Of a stretch of DNA of 64,000 bases, positions 8,493-17,211 are shown piece by piece (the stretch's first letter is position 1; the number at the start of each line of letters is the position of its first letter). A program made the translations under genes and the position numbers. Below the pieces are notes generated by a model. The model did no database searches. It had not been told where the DNA came from and saw only the letters and a program-made list of their open reading frames with translations. This DNA is from Qipengyuania flava (lineage in GTDB: Bacteria; Pseudomonadota; Alphaproteobacteria; Sphingomonadales; Sphingomonadaceae), in assembly GCF_019448255.1 (NCBI RefSeq), contig NZ_CP080410.1, positions 2,480,001 to 2,544,000 on the forward strand. The letters are read 5' to 3'.

Positions 8493-8950
8493 GAGAGCGT
8501 TTCTGGGAACGGCCCCTGGCCGACCTTTCGACCGAAGAATGGGAAGCGCTGTGCGACGGGTGCGGGCGCTGCTGCCTGCACAAGGTCGAATATGAGGAAA
8601 CGGGCGAGATCGAGCACACCAATGTGGCGTGCAAGCTGCTCGACACCCAGACCGCGCGCTGCACCGATTACAAGCACCGCAAGGCCTTCGTGCCCGATTG
8701 CCTGCGCCTGACGCTGCGGATCGTCGACGATGTGACCTGGCTCCCGCCGACCTGCGCCTATCGCCGCCGCGCCAACAACCAGCCACTGCCGCGCTGGCAT
8801 TACCTGCTGACGGGCGACCGCGAAGGGGTGATCCGGGCGGGCGTATCGGTGGCCGGCCGGGTGATCAGCGAGAACGAGGCCGGGCCGCTCGAGCACCATG
8901 TCGTCGACTGGGGCGACGACGGGTTCGAGGACGAGGAGGCAAGCGCGTGA
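8480..8950 (+). CDS. YcgN/YkgJ family cysteine-cluster protein
   Basis: Small protein of the UPF0260/UPF0153 family with a putative Zn or Fe-S cluster. It shows WEALCDGCGRCCLHKVE, then VACKLLDTQTARCTDY and FVPDCLRL, the conserved cysteine set. Its 156-residue length is typical of the family. The biochemical role is unknown. The end overlaps the next gene as GTGA, so it is translationally coupled to the metallopeptidase-like gene. Confidence 0.9.
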   Translation: MGSLRERFWERPLADLSTEEWEALCDGCGRCCLHKVEYEETGEIEHTNVACKLLDTQTARCTDYKHRKAFVPDCLRLTLRIVDDVTWLPPTCAYRRRANNQPLPRWHYLLTGDREGVIRAGVSVAGRVISENEAGPLEHHVVDWGDDGFEDEEASA

Positions 8951-9669
8951 TCGACTGGCTCCGCCGCGAAGCGCTGGAGCCGGTGATCGAGCTGGACGGG
9001 CGCGCAATTCCCATTGCCCTGCGCCGAAACCGCCGCGCCAAGCGCCTGACCCTGCGCATGGCGCCCGATGGCAGCGAGGTGCGCATCACCCTGCCCCACT
9101 GGTGCCGCAGCGCCGAAGCGATCGCCTTTGCGCACGCCCGGCAATCCTGGCTGGCCGCGCAGCTCGCCAAAGTGCCGCCGCCGCGCGATCCTGCACGCGA
9201 AGGCACGCTGCGCTATCGCGGCAAGGACATCGCCCTCGCCTGGCGCGAAGACGCGCCGCGCCGCGCGGTGCTGGACAAGGAATCGCTGACCATTGGCGGG
9301 CCGCAGGATACCCTGTCCAAGCGCCTCCAGCGCTGGCTCGAGAGCGAGGCCCTGCGCCTCTTTGCGCAGGACGCTTCTGATTATTGCGCGCGCGGTGAAC
9401 TTGCCTGCGCCAAGGTCAAGCTCACCCGTGCCCGGCGCCGCTGGGGCAGCTGCTCGTCCGAGGGCGTCCTGCGCCTCAACTGGCGGCTGGTGCAGGCGCC
9501 CGACACGGTGCGCCGGTCGGTGGTCGCTCATGAGGTCGCCCACCTCGTCCATTTCGACCATTCGCCCGCATTCCATGCGTTGCTGGACCGGCTCTACGAA
9601 GACGATATCGATCAGGCCAACCGCTGGCTCAGCCAGCACGGGCGCGAGCTTTACGCCGCCTTCGGCTAG
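8947..9669 (+). CDS. YgjP/DUF45 (SprT-like) zinc metallopeptidase family protein
   Basis: A GTG start overlapping the previous stop gives 240 residues, VIDWLRREALEPVIEL. The C-terminal zinc site is clear: VVAHEVAHLVHFDHSPAFHALL, i.e. HExxH plus a downstream His. The upstream block KVKLTRARRRWGSCSSEG with LRLNWRLVQAP is the signature of the YgjP/M48-like DUF45 family. The function of this family is still poorly defined; a cytoplasmic peptidase is inferred. Confidence 0.88.
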   Translation: MIDWLRREALEPVIELDGRAIPIALRRNRRAKRLTLRMAPDGSEVRITLPHWCRSAEAIAFAHARQSWLAAQLAKVPPPRDPAREGTLRYRGKDIALAWREDAPRRAVLDKESLTIGGPQDTLSKRLQRWLESEALRLFAQDASDYCARGELACAKVKLTRARRRWGSCSSEGVLRLNWRLVQAPDTVRRSVVAHEVAHLVHFDHSPAFHALLDRLYEDDIDQANRWLSQHGRELYAAFG

Positions 9670-9712
9670 CCGATACTGGCGCGGTTCATAGAAAGTCCCT
9701 ATCTTCGTACCC

Positions 9713-10168
9713 ATGCGCTTTACTTCCCGTTTCAACGCCAAGGCCGGGTTCGCCGATCTGTGGGATTATGTCCGCGAGCCGCGACCCTATCGTTGGCCGC
9801 TGCTGGCGGTTTCCTTTGCCATTCCGATGGTCGGGCTCGCCATGCTCTCGCAGGAATCGCATTTCCGCCCGCCCGATGCGCCCGAAGTGACGTATATCTC
9901 GACCTTCGCCGCCGACCGGACGGACGAAGAAATCCGCCGCACCAACCTCGAAAACCAGGCCCGCAAGGAAGCGCGCGCGGCCGAACGCGCCGAGCTCGAA
10001 GAGCGCAAGATCGAGGCTTACAAGGCGCTCGGCCGGGCCACTGGGCTCGACGTCGACGCGATGGAACGCGAAGCGGCTATCGAGCGTGAGCGCGAGGCAG
10101 CCGAAGCCGAAGCGCAGCGGCGCGAACTCTACCAGGCAGGTTCGACGGGTGACAGCGCAGGCGAGTGA
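9713..10168 (+). CDS. Hypothetical membrane-anchored coiled-coil protein
   Basis: I do not recognise a named family for this 151-residue protein. It has one transmembrane helix (about residues 29-46, WPLLAVSFAIPMVGLAML). After it, a long charged helix (residues 68-143) is rich in Glu, Arg and Ala and likely forms a coiled coil. The start MRFTSRFNAKAGFADLWDY is well placed. It ends 20 bp inside ribD, so it is co-transcribed with the riboflavin genes, a layout I believe is common in Erythrobacteraceae. Confidence 0.75.
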   Translation: MRFTSRFNAKAGFADLWDYVREPRPYRWPLLAVSFAIPMVGLAMLSQESHFRPPDAPEVTYISTFAADRTDEEIRRTNLENQARKEARAAERAELEERKIEAYKALGRATGLDVDAMEREAAIEREREAAEAEAQRRELYQAGSTGDSAGE

Positions 10169-11120
10169 CGCCCGCTGGCTCGAATCCGCGGCGCGCATCG
10201 CAGCGCGCGCGCGGCCCGCGAGCTATCCCAACCCGGGCGTCGGCTGCGTACTCGTCAAGGACGGCATCGTGGTCGGGCACGGGTGGACGGCAGCAGGCGG
10301 GCGCCCGCATGCCGAGGCCGCCGCTATCGATCACGCCGGAGACAAGGCGCGCGGCGCCACCGCCTATGTGACGCTGGAGCCATGCGCCCACCAGTCGCCG
10401 CGCGGCCCCTCGTGCAGCGAACGTCTTGTCGAAGCCGGTGTTGCCCGCGTGGTGGCCGGCGTCGTCGATCCCGATCCGCGCACCTCGGGCAAGGGCCTCG
10501 CCCGCTTGCGCCAGGCCGGCATCACGGCCGAGCACCTCCCTTCCGCCGCCTGCGAGGAAAGCCTTGCCGGCTATCTCGCCCGCGCCCGCCACCAGCGGCC
10601 CCATGTGACCATGAAGATCGCGCTTTCGCTGGATGGCTGCATCGCCATGGCGAGCGGCGAGAGCCAGTGGATCACCGGAGCCGAGGCGCGCGCGCATGTC
10701 CATTCGCGCCGCGCGCAGGCCGACGCCATCCTTGTCGGCGGCGGCACCTGGCGCGCGGACAAGCCGAGCCTCGATGTGCGGCTACCCGGGCTCGAAGACC
10801 GTAGCCCGCAACGTGTCGTCCTCACCCGCGGCGTGGCGCCGGACGGGGTCAAGGTCATCAACACGCCCGACCAGATCGCCGGGCTGGAAGCGCAGTATCT
10901 CTACGTTGAAGCGGGCGCGAACATCGCCGCCAGTTTCCTGGCCGCAGACCTCGTCGACCGGCTCGAACTCTACCGCGCGCCGATCGTCATTGGCGGAGGG
11001 CGCGGCGCGGTCGGCGACCTCGGCCTCGAGACGCTGAGCGAGGCGCATGGGCGCTGGAAGCCGGTCGAACACCGCCAGCTTGGCAGCGACCGCTTCGACG
11101 CCTACAGCCGCACCCGCTAA
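10149..11120 (+). CDS. ribD: Bifunctional riboflavin deaminase/reductase RibD
   Basis: Carries out the second and third steps of riboflavin synthesis. The GTG start at 10149 gives 323 residues. The N-terminal cytidine-deaminase-like domain has HAEAAAI with catalytic Glu and zinc ligands, and TLEPCAHQSPRGPSC. The C-terminal reductase domain follows, with MKIALSLDGCIAMASGESQW and DAILVGGGTWRADKPSL. It overlaps the upstream gene by 20 bp and precedes ribE by 12 bp. No FMN riboswitch is seen upstream. Confidence 0.95.
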   Translation: MTAQASDARWLESAARIAARARPASYPNPGVGCVLVKDGIVVGHGWTAAGGRPHAEAAAIDHAGDKARGATAYVTLEPCAHQSPRGPSCSERLVEAGVARVVAGVVDPDPRTSGKGLARLRQAGITAEHLPSAACEESLAGYLARARHQRPHVTMKIALSLDGCIAMASGESQWITGAEARAHVHSRRAQADAILVGGGTWRADKPSLDVRLPGLEDRSPQRVVLTRGVAPDGVKVINTPDQIAGLEAQYLYVEAGANIAASFLAADLVDRLELYRAPIVIGGGRGAVGDLGLETLSEAHGRWKPVEHRQLGSDRFDAYSRTR

Positions 11121-11132
11121 TCAGGAGCCAGC

Positions 11133-11750
11133 ATGTTCACCGGTATCGTCACCGCCATCGGCACTATCACGAAGATCGAGGACAAGGGCGACTTGCGCGT
11201 CGTCGTCTCCTGCCCGTGGGACCCGTCGGGAATCGATATCGGCGCCTCCATCGCCTGCTCGGGCGTGTGCCTGACCGTGGTCGAAAAAGGCGGCGAGAAT
11301 GGCGATGCCTGGGTGGCGTTCGACGTGTCGGGCGAAACCGTCAGCCGCACCGCGCAGGACCAGTGGCGCGCCGGACGCCGGCTGAACCTCGAACCCGCGC
11401 TGAAGCTGGGCGATGAACTGGGCGGCCACCTTGTCACCGGCCATGTCGACGCCATCGGGCGGATCGCGCTGGCAGAGGATATCGGCGGCTCGACCCGGCT
11501 CGAGATCCTCGCGGGCGAGGACATTGCGCCCTATGTCGCCGAGAAGGGCTCGATCACCGTCGATGGCGTGTCGCTGACCGTCAACGAAGTCGAGGACGAG
11601 GCCAATGGCGACGTGCGATTTGCCCTCAACATCATCCCGCACACGGGCGAGGTCACCACGCTGGGCGACCTGTCCGAAGGCGATGCGGTCAATCTCGAGA
11701 TCGATGTGCTCGCGCGCTACCTGAAGCGCATGCAGGCGCTGGCCAAATAA
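11133..11750 (+). CDS. ribE: Riboflavin synthase alpha subunit
   Basis: Dismutates two 6,7-dimethyl-8-ribityllumazines into riboflavin. The 205-residue protein starts MFTGIVTAIGTI, the family hallmark, and has two lumazine-binding barrels. The motif GVCLTVV with catalytic Cys lies in the first and VDGVSLTVNEV in the second. GGHLVTGHVD separates them. It follows ribD directly, with an AGGAG site before the ATG. Confidence 0.96.
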   Translation: MFTGIVTAIGTITKIEDKGDLRVVVSCPWDPSGIDIGASIACSGVCLTVVEKGGENGDAWVAFDVSGETVSRTAQDQWRAGRRLNLEPALKLGDELGGHLVTGHVDAIGRIALAEDIGGSTRLEILAGEDIAPYVAEKGSITVDGVSLTVNEVEDEANGDVRFALNIIPHTGEVTTLGDLSEGDAVNLEIDVLARYLKRMQALAK

Positions 11751-11760
11751 GCCCGCGCCG

Positions 11761-12348
11761 GTGCTGAGCCTCGCGGCCAATTCGCGCCCGTTCCTGTGGC
11801 TGGTCCTTGCCCTGCCCGGGCTGTGGATCGCGGGCAGCTGGCTGCTCACACCCGATAGCTACGGCTATGGTCATGCGATTGGCGATACCGGCCTGTGGGC
11901 CGGGTGGCTGCTGATGGCCTCGCTCGCGGTGACACCGCTGCGCCTGCTGTTCCGGCGCGCGCGCTGGACCGCCTGGCTGCTGCGCCGCCGGCGCGACATC
12001 GGCGTGGCCAGCTTCGCCTACGCGGCCGGGCACACGGCTGCCTACCTCTGGCGCAAGGCCTCGCCCGATCTCATTATCTCGGAAATGGCGACGCCCTACA
12101 TCCTCGTGGGCTGGCTCGCCTTCGCCCTGTTCCTGCCGCTCGCGCTCACGTCGAACGATGTCTCGGTGCGTCGCCTAAAGCGGGCTTGGAAGCGGCTGCA
12201 CCGCCTCGTCTATCCGGCCGCGATCCTGACCTTCCTGCACTGGGTCTGGTCGGCCTTCGATCCGACCACGGCCTGGATCCATGTGGGAATTTTGGCCGCG
12301 ATCGAGATCGTCAGGGTCGCTTTGCAGCGGCGTCAGAGAGTGACGTAG
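11761..12348 (+). CDS. msrQ: MsrQ-like heme-binding membrane protein (ferric reductase-like domain)
   Basis: Predicted membrane cytochrome b subunit that feeds electrons to the periplasmic methionine sulfoxide reductase MsrP. The 195-residue protein has five to six transmembrane helices. Conserved histidines appear in YAAGHTAAYLW, KRLHRLVYPAAILTFLHWVW and the DTGLWAGWLL helix. It starts at GTG 11761. No msrP lies beside it in this window, so its partner must be elsewhere. It converges on, and overlaps by 16 bp, the following minus-strand gene. Confidence 0.82.
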   Translation: MLSLAANSRPFLWLVLALPGLWIAGSWLLTPDSYGYGHAIGDTGLWAGWLLMASLAVTPLRLLFRRARWTAWLLRRRRDIGVASFAYAAGHTAAYLWRKASPDLIISEMATPYILVGWLAFALFLPLALTSNDVSVRRLKRAWKRLHRLVYPAAILTFLHWVWSAFDPTTAWIHVGILAAIEIVRVALQRRQRVT

Positions 12349-12842
12349 TTCTTGAACCGGGCGACTTCGGCTTCGTCGACATACTTGCCGATCTCGCGGT
12401 CGAATTCGCTCATGTCCTCATAGGGACGGTATTCCTCAAACTCATGCTCCATCTTCTCGGTCATGCCGGGGATCAGCTTGAGTTCGTCCTTGGTCGCGGT
12501 GTTGAGGTTGACCGGGACGAAGACGTTGACGAGGACCGCAGCCGCGTCTTCAGCGCCCAGCGTTTCCAGCAGCTTCGCGTTGAGGTCGGTGACGCTCGCA
12601 TAGGGCTGGCCAGCGACGATGGCGGCGGCGAGCTCTTCGCTCACGCCTTCGACGGCAGCGAGCTGTTCGGCCGTGGCGGTGCTGGCGTCGAGCACACCGG
12701 CTTCGGCGGTAGCTTCCTCAGTTTCAGCGCCGGCGTCGGCAGCCGCTTCGGTGGTCTCGGTGGCTTCCTCCGCACCGCCCGAACAGGCGGCCAGGGTCAG
12801 CATCGTGCCCGAAAGGGCGGCGGCGAGTACGCTTTTACGCAT
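12333..12842 (-). CDS. Helix-hairpin-helix (ComEA-like) lipoprotein
   Basis: The start at 12842 gives MRKSVLAAALSGTMLTLAAC, a lipoprotein signal, and a 169-residue product. A stretch rich in Ala, Glu and Thr (about residues 22-48) is followed by two helix-hairpin-helix-like units: STATAEQLAAVEGVSEELA with AIVAGQPYASVTDLNA, and LNTATKDELKLIPGMTEKM. ComEA-type proteins bind DNA during uptake, but this class of sphingomonad lipoprotein has no proven role. DNA uptake is therefore only a possibility. Confidence 0.78.
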   Translation of the reverse strand: MRKSVLAAALSGTMLTLAACSGGAEEATETTEAAADAGAETEEATAEAGVLDASTATAEQLAAVEGVSEELAAAIVAGQPYASVTDLNAKLLETLGAEDAAAVLVNVFVPVNLNTATKDELKLIPGMTEKMEHEFEEYRPYEDMSEFDREIGKYVDEAEVARFKNYVTL

Positions 12843-12918
12843 GTAGGAGAATCCCTCTTGTTGAGAAGTATTCTCATTAGCAGTTTGCCGCGGCTTGGAA
12901 AGGGGTGAATTTCGCCGG

Positions 12919-13458
12919 TTAGGCCAATGGCCCCTCGGCAAAGCTCTCGCGAGGGATCTCGTAGACCAGGTGAACCACCCGCTTCCCCTGGTATTTTTCG
13001 AGTTCGTAGCGATCCGAGCGCACCGCCCCGATCGCTTCGAGCGCGTTGCGCGAACGGTAATTGGTGTCGCCCACACGGAACTCGACCAGCGCCACGTTTT
13101 CGAAGGCGTAAGCCAGCATGGCGCGCTTCATTTCGGGGTTGATGCCCTTGCCCCAGCAGCGGGGGCTGAGGAAGGTCCAGCCGATTTCGACCACGCCGCC
13201 TTCGTCCGGATCGTATTTGTCGAACCGGGTCGAACCCAGGATTGCGCCGCTTTCCTTGTCGGTCACGGCAAATCCGCCGCCACAGGCCAGCGCTTCGTCG
13301 AAGAAGGCATCGAACACCTCGCGCCGCCAGCGGTCGTGGATTGGGTGCTGTTCCCACACCGCGGGGTCGGAAGCGATCGCGTAGAGCGGCTCGCGGTCCT
13401 CTTCGGCAATCGGGCGGATGACCAGCCGCTCGGTCTCGAGGGTCGGCTGGCGATCCAT
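12919..13458 (-). CDS. GNAT family N-acetyltransferase (RimJ/RimL-like)
   Basis: The 179-residue product starts METERLVIRP-style (TLETERLVIRPIAEEDREPL), the usual opening of the RimJ/RimL group. The acetyl-CoA segment is LSPRCWGKGINPEMKRAMLAY, a variant of the Q/RxxGxG/A loop. VGDTNYRSRNALEAIGAVR is the conserved Asn-containing motif. It starts immediately after the aminotransferase stop with no gap, so the two are co-transcribed. The substrate is unknown. Confidence 0.85.
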   Translation of the reverse strand: MDRQPTLETERLVIRPIAEEDREPLYAIASDPAVWEQHPIHDRWRREVFDAFFDEALACGGGFAVTDKESGAILGSTRFDKYDPDEGGVVEIGWTFLSPRCWGKGINPEMKRAMLAYAFENVALVEFRVGDTNYRSRNALEAIGAVRSDRYELEKYQGKRVVHLVYEIPRESFAEGPLA

Positions 13459-14640
13459 TCAGCCCGCCGTGACGTCGGCCAGGGCCGCGATGAACTTGGG
13501 CGTGTTGCCTTCGTGCAGGCCCGCCACGTTGATGCGGCCCGAGCCCGCCATGTAGATCCCGTGGTCTTCGCGCAGCTTGGTGATCTGCTCACGGCTCAGC
13601 GGAAGGATGGCGAAAAGGCCGTTCTGCTCGCCGAGGGCAGCAAGGTTGAGGCCCGGCACCTCGTTATCTGCCGCCGCCAGCCGTTCGCGCACACGGCGCA
13701 TACGTGCGCGCATCTCGCCCAGCTCGTCGAGCCACTGCTTGGTCAGGCCTTCGTCGCGCAGCACGGTGCGCACCGCTGCGCCGCCATGATCGGGCGGCAT
13801 CGACCAGTTGGCGCGTGCCAGCGCGTTGGCGTTGGAGGTGATCGCCGGCAGGTCGGATGCGTCCTTCGCGATCATGTAAAAAGCGCCCACGCGGTCGCGG
13901 TAGAGGCCGAAGTTCTTGTCGCAGCTATAGGCCACCAGCGCTTCGGGCACCTTGGCGAGCACGGTGCGAATGCCCGCGACGTCCTCGTCCAGCCCGTTGC
14001 CGAGCCCGTGATAGGCGATGTCGAGGATCGGCAGCATGCCCTTCGCGACCAGCGCGTCGGCGATCCGCGCCCAGTCCTCGGCGCTGTAGTCCACCCCGGT
14101 GGGGTTGTGGCAGCAGCCGTGAAGCAGGATGGAATCGGTCTCCGCCGCATTGGCGATAGCATCCAGCACCGCGTCGATATCGGCTGTTCCATCGGCTTTC
14201 GCGTGATGGAAGGTGCTGGTTTCAACGCCGACGTCCTGCAGGATCTGCGCGTGGTTGGGCCAGCTCGGTACGCCGAGGTGGATGCGTTTCACGCCAGCGG
14301 ACTTCGCCAGCGCGACGGCAAGGCGCACCGCACCGGTACCGCCCGGGGTCTGCATGCCTTCCACGCGGCCGCCCATCGTGGCGTCCTTGCCGAAGATATA
14401 GGGCTTCAGCGCGTCAACGAAGCCGGTGTCGCCTTCAGGGCCGAGATAGCTTTTGGAATCCTGCGTATCGACCAGCCGCTGCTCTGCGGCCTTGATCGAA
14501 CGGAAGACGGGCGTTGCTCCGTCATTGGTCCGGTAGACACCGACACCAAGATCGATCTTGTCCTGGCGCGGGTCTTCGGCGTGCATCTTGATGAGCGCGA
14601 GCAGCGCATCGGGGGCCTGGGCTTCAAGTTGGTCAAGCAT
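13459..14640 (-). CDS. tyrB: Aromatic amino acid aminotransferase (class I, PLP-dependent)
   Basis: The 393-residue enzyme is of the AspC/TyrB group, transferring amino groups between aspartate, tyrosine or phenylalanine and 2-oxoglutarate. It has IDLGVGVYRTNDG, YLGPEGDTGFVDAL, LHGCCHNPTGVD with the PLP-contacting Asn, and SCDKNFGLYRDRVG with the Schiff-base lysine. The usual SCSKNFGLY has Asp here in place of the third residue. The C-terminal Arg block is GSGRINVAGL. The exact substrate choice (Asp or aromatic) is not decidable from sequence alone. Confidence 0.9.
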   Translation of the reverse strand: MLDQLEAQAPDALLALIKMHAEDPRQDKIDLGVGVYRTNDGATPVFRSIKAAEQRLVDTQDSKSYLGPEGDTGFVDALKPYIFGKDATMGGRVEGMQTPGGTGAVRLAVALAKSAGVKRIHLGVPSWPNHAQILQDVGVETSTFHHAKADGTADIDAVLDAIANAAETDSILLHGCCHNPTGVDYSAEDWARIADALVAKGMLPILDIAYHGLGNGLDEDVAGIRTVLAKVPEALVAYSCDKNFGLYRDRVGAFYMIAKDASDLPAITSNANALARANWSMPPDHGGAAVRTVLRDEGLTKQWLDELGEMRARMRRVRERLAAADNEVPGLNLAALGEQNGLFAILPLSREQITKLREDHGIYMAGSGRINVAGLHEGNTPKFIAALADVTAG

Positions 14641-14665
14641 GCGCGCCTCATTGCCCGATATGGAT

Positions 14666-14697
14666 GGGGCCGCAACAGGAAATCCTGCTGCGGCCCC
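14666..14697 (-). terminator. Strong hairpin between DUF1134 gene and aminotransferase
   Basis: A 15-bp stem (GGGGCCGCAACAGGA with TCCTGCTGCGGCCCC, one mismatch) and a 2-base loop. It lies after the DUF1134 stop and before the aminotransferase start on the minus strand. No U-tract follows, so it may be a weak or factor-assisted terminator. Confidence 0.55.
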
Positions 14698-14745
14698 GGA
14701 GCCATCCGGATTTGTTGTTGGGCGACCCGAAGGGCTCCTATCGAG

Positions 14746-15546
14746 TTAGAACGGCAGCCAGCGCTGCTTCTTCGAAAACTTCATGTAGCCGGCGTTGATG
14801 CCGAGGCGCAGGCCCGCGCCCATGCGGATGGGGATCAGCACGACGTCGCCCTTGCGCAGGTAACTGGCGGTGAGGCCGCCGATCACATAGGCCTGGCCCT
14901 CACCCGAGGGATAGCGCTCGTAAAGCTCTTCGCTGTCGTAGAGGTTGTAGACGAGCACGAAGGTGCTGCCCGCATTGGCCCCGGCGTCGAAGCCGATCGA
15001 CGGGCCGGTCCAGTAAACCGGGCGTTCGCCCTCGATCTTGTGGTAGAGCGTGCCCGAGCCGTAGCGTGCGCCCACGATGAAGGCACCGCCCGCTTCGCGT
15101 CCGACGATATAGCCGTTGGGTTCGCCCTGCTTGGCCAGCAGACCGCGGATCATCTTGGCGACGCCTTCCGCGCCCTTGCCGAAGACGCCCTCGGCCGCGC
15201 CGATCAGGTCATCTTCGCGGTAGGTGCTCGAATCGTCGAGCGCAGCGGTTTCCGTGCCCTCGCGCGCCGCTTCTTCGGCGGCCTGTTCCGACCACTGCGG
15301 CTGTTCGGGATAGGCATCGGCCGGTGCCGCGGCATCGGGCTCGGGCGTGTAGGTGGTCGCGTCGTCGACGGCTTCGGCAGCCGGCTCGCCATAGACCGGC
15401 TGGTCACCCGGCTCTTCGACCAGGTCGCCATCAATGGCGCTGTTGGGGTCGATCGTCTCGACCTGCGCGGCAAGCGGGCTGGCGGCGAGGCCGAAAGCGG
15501 CCATGACCAGGCCGAAGCGCGGCAAAATGCGTGTGGTTTTGATCAT
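14746..15546 (-). CDS. DUF1134 (EipA-type) exported envelope protein
   Basis: The start at 15546 (MIKTTRILPRFGLVMAAFGL) is chosen because it has GGAGGG just upstream and opens a signal peptide ending ASPLAAQ, giving 266 residues. A disordered acidic, Pro-rich stretch (residues 30-120) leads to the DUF1134 domain, seen in YIVGREAGGAFIVGARYGSG, TGPSIGFDAGANAGSTFVLV and MGAGLRLGINAGYMKFS. In Brucella the family member EipA is a periplasmic protein needed for envelope integrity. A similar role here is inferred. Confidence 0.85.
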   Translation of the reverse strand: MIKTTRILPRFGLVMAAFGLAASPLAAQVETIDPNSAIDGDLVEEPGDQPVYGEPAAEAVDDATTYTPEPDAAAPADAYPEQPQWSEQAAEEAAREGTETAALDDSSTYREDDLIGAAEGVFGKGAEGVAKMIRGLLAKQGEPNGYIVGREAGGAFIVGARYGSGTLYHKIEGERPVYWTGPSIGFDAGANAGSTFVLVYNLYDSEELYERYPSGEGQAYVIGGLTASYLRKGDVVLIPIRMGAGLRLGINAGYMKFSKKQRWLPF

Positions 15547-15709
15547 CGATCCCTCCGTGTCGGCGGCCCATGCGCAGACAACTGCGCGACGAGAAGAATC
15601 CTCTTTGAGCGGCGCGGCAATGAAACGGCGATGAACCGAATCGAAAACGCGGCGAATCGAGTCTGGCCTGCCAGGGCGAAAAGACTGCACTTTCGGTGCA
15701 ATTCGCCCC

Positions 15710-15738
15710 TTGTCCGCATGCAGGGCCATGGCTATAGC
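15710..15738 (+). promoter_or_regulatory. Promoter of tRNA-Ser
   Basis: A -35 TTGTCC (15710-15715), 17-bp spacer and -10 TATAGC (15733-15738) lie just upstream of the tRNA, predicting a start near 15745. Confidence 0.6.
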
Positions 15739-15766
15739 GCGCCCCTCGCAGCCAGATTGCGTCAGC

Positions 15767-15858
15767 GGAGACGTGGGTGAGTGGCTGAAACCAGCTCCCT
15801 GCTAAGGAGCCATACCTGGTAACGGGTATCGAGGGTTCGAATCCCTCCGTCTCCGCCA
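15767..15858 (+). tRNA. tRNA-Ser (anticodon GCT), CCA encoded
   Basis: The acceptor GGAGACG (15767-15773) pairs with CGTCTCC (15848-15854). The anticodon loop CTGCTAA carries GCT, flanked by a CTCC/GGAG stem. A long variable arm (TACCTGGTAACGGGTA) marks a class II tRNA, and the T loop is GTTCGAATC. The discriminator G and the encoded CCA end at 15858. The last 15 bases are the attachment core of the downstream island. Confidence 0.96.
15844..15858 (+). repeat. attL core (15 bp) in tRNA-Ser 3' end
   Basis: CCTCCGTCTCCGCCA, identical to 37248-37262. It covers part of the T arm, acceptor strand, discriminator and CCA, so the tRNA stays intact after integration. Confidence 0.88.
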
Positions 15859-15984
15859 CCTATACAATCCCCTGATATCCTAGAAAGTCCCTGAAAGTCG
15901 CAGAATTCTGCGGTTTTTCGGGCTTGCGCTGGATTCTCATGTTCTTATTATGTTCTACATCTTCCCGCTAATTCTACGAAGAAT

Positions 15985-16005
15985 TGTGGGAGCAGATGTG
16001 GGAGC
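15985..16005 (+). repeat. Paired arm-type integrase site, left end
   Basis: TGTGGGAGC occurs at 15985-15993 and 15997-16005, a 12-bp period. The same pair with the same 12-bp period and orientation occurs near the right end at 37165-37185. Paired short repeats inside both island ends suggest arm-type binding sites of the integrase N-terminal domain. Confidence 0.6.
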
Positions 16006-16017
16006 GGAACGGAAAGG

Positions 16018-17169
16018 ATGGATATGGGAAAGCTCACCGCACTGCAGATTCGAAATCTCAAGGAACCAGGACGTTACGGAGATGGCGACGGTTTGGCGCT
16101 TGTCCTGACTGCCCCGAACAAGGGCTACTGGGTACTCCGCAGCACAATCAAAGGCAGGCGTCGCGATATCGGGCTCGGGTCACTTTCGCTCATTACCTTG
16201 AAGGAGGCGCGCGAAAACGCATTCGATATGCGCCGCGATATTCAGCGTGGAATCGATCCGATCGCGGAGCGCAGGAAGCAAGAGGTCGTGGTGCCGACCT
16301 TTGCCAATGCAGCGCGCACCGTGCACCGAGAACAGAAGGCGAGCTGGAAGAATGGCAAGCACCAGAACCAGTGGATCACGACTTTAGAGAAATACGCTTT
16401 TCCAACGCTCGGCGATCGCCTGGTCAATGATATCGAAGGCCCTGTGATCCGCGAATGCCTGCTTCCCATCTGGCTGGACAAACCCGAAACCGCCCGCCGC
16501 GTGAAGCAACGCATCGGTGTTGTTCTGGACTGGGCCTACGCCAATGGCATGCGCGAAACCGAGGCACCCATGCGCTCGCTGGGTCGCGCGCTTCCGCGCC
16601 AGCCCAAACAGGACAGACACTTCGCTGCGATGCCCTACGAAAGCGTTCCAGATTTCATCGTGCACCTTCAGAAGCGCACGAGCGTTGCCCGCCTCGCTCT
16701 CGAATTTCTTGTCCTATGTGCTTCCCGTTCGGGCGAAGTGCGGGGCGCAAAATGGTCCGAGGTCGACCTCAGAAACAGGCTCTGGACCATTCCGGCCGAG
16801 CGCATGAAGGTTGGAAAGGAGCACGTGGTTCCTCTGACCGATGCCGCGATCGATGTCTTGCAGCGCACCCGCCCGTTCTATGCCGAGTGCAGCGACCTGA
16901 TCTTTCCCGGTCGCAATGTCTTGCGCCCGATGTCCGACATGACGCTCCTCAAGATCCTTCGCTACGCCAAGATACCCTTTACCGTGCACGGCTTCCGCTC
17001 CTCCTTCCGCGATTGGGCTGCCGAGCAAACCAGTTACCTGGGCGAGGTCGCAGAAGCTGCGCTTGCGCACACTGTGGCGAACAAGGTCGAGGCCGCTTAT
17101 CGACGCACCAACTACCTCGATAAGCGACGCGAACTGATGCGCGATTGGGCTGCCTTCTGCAGCAAGTAG
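16018..17169 (+). CDS. Tyrosine recombinase/integrase of the island
   Basis: P4-type integrase of 383 residues that should catalyse site-specific recombination between attL and attR. The N-terminal arm-binding domain (DUF4102-like) is LTALQIRNLKEPGRYGDGDG with GYWVLRSTIKGRRRDIGLGS. A core-binding domain follows. The catalytic domain has Arg in LCASRSGEVRGAKWSEVDL, HGFRSSFRDWAAEQ (HxxR), the third His in AALAHTVANK and the nucleophile Tyr in EAAYRRTNY. All catalytic residues are present, so it looks functional. The start follows a GGAAAGG site. Confidence 0.95.
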   Translation: MDMGKLTALQIRNLKEPGRYGDGDGLALVLTAPNKGYWVLRSTIKGRRRDIGLGSLSLITLKEARENAFDMRRDIQRGIDPIAERRKQEVVVPTFANAARTVHREQKASWKNGKHQNQWITTLEKYAFPTLGDRLVNDIEGPVIRECLLPIWLDKPETARRVKQRIGVVLDWAYANGMRETEAPMRSLGRALPRQPKQDRHFAAMPYESVPDFIVHLQKRTSVARLALEFLVLCASRSGEVRGAKWSEVDLRNRLWTIPAERMKVGKEHVVPLTDAAIDVLQRTRPFYAECSDLIFPGRNVLRPMSDMTLLKILRYAKIPFTVHGFRSSFRDWAAEQTSYLGEVAEAALAHTVANKVEAAYRRTNYLDKRRELMRDWAAFCSK

Positions 17170-17211
17170 TGAAGACAGACTGAGCTGCGAGAACGCTGAG
17201 CCGGAGCCCCA

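Noticed and set aside
10149-11750. FMN riboswitch upstream of ribD-ribE
   Set aside because: The upstream sequence is coding and none of the conserved RFN-element segments is visible.
12895-15780. Very long plus-strand open frame opposite the acetyltransferase, aminotransferase and DUF1134 genes
   Set aside because: It spans three well-identified minus-strand genes and has no family pattern of its own.
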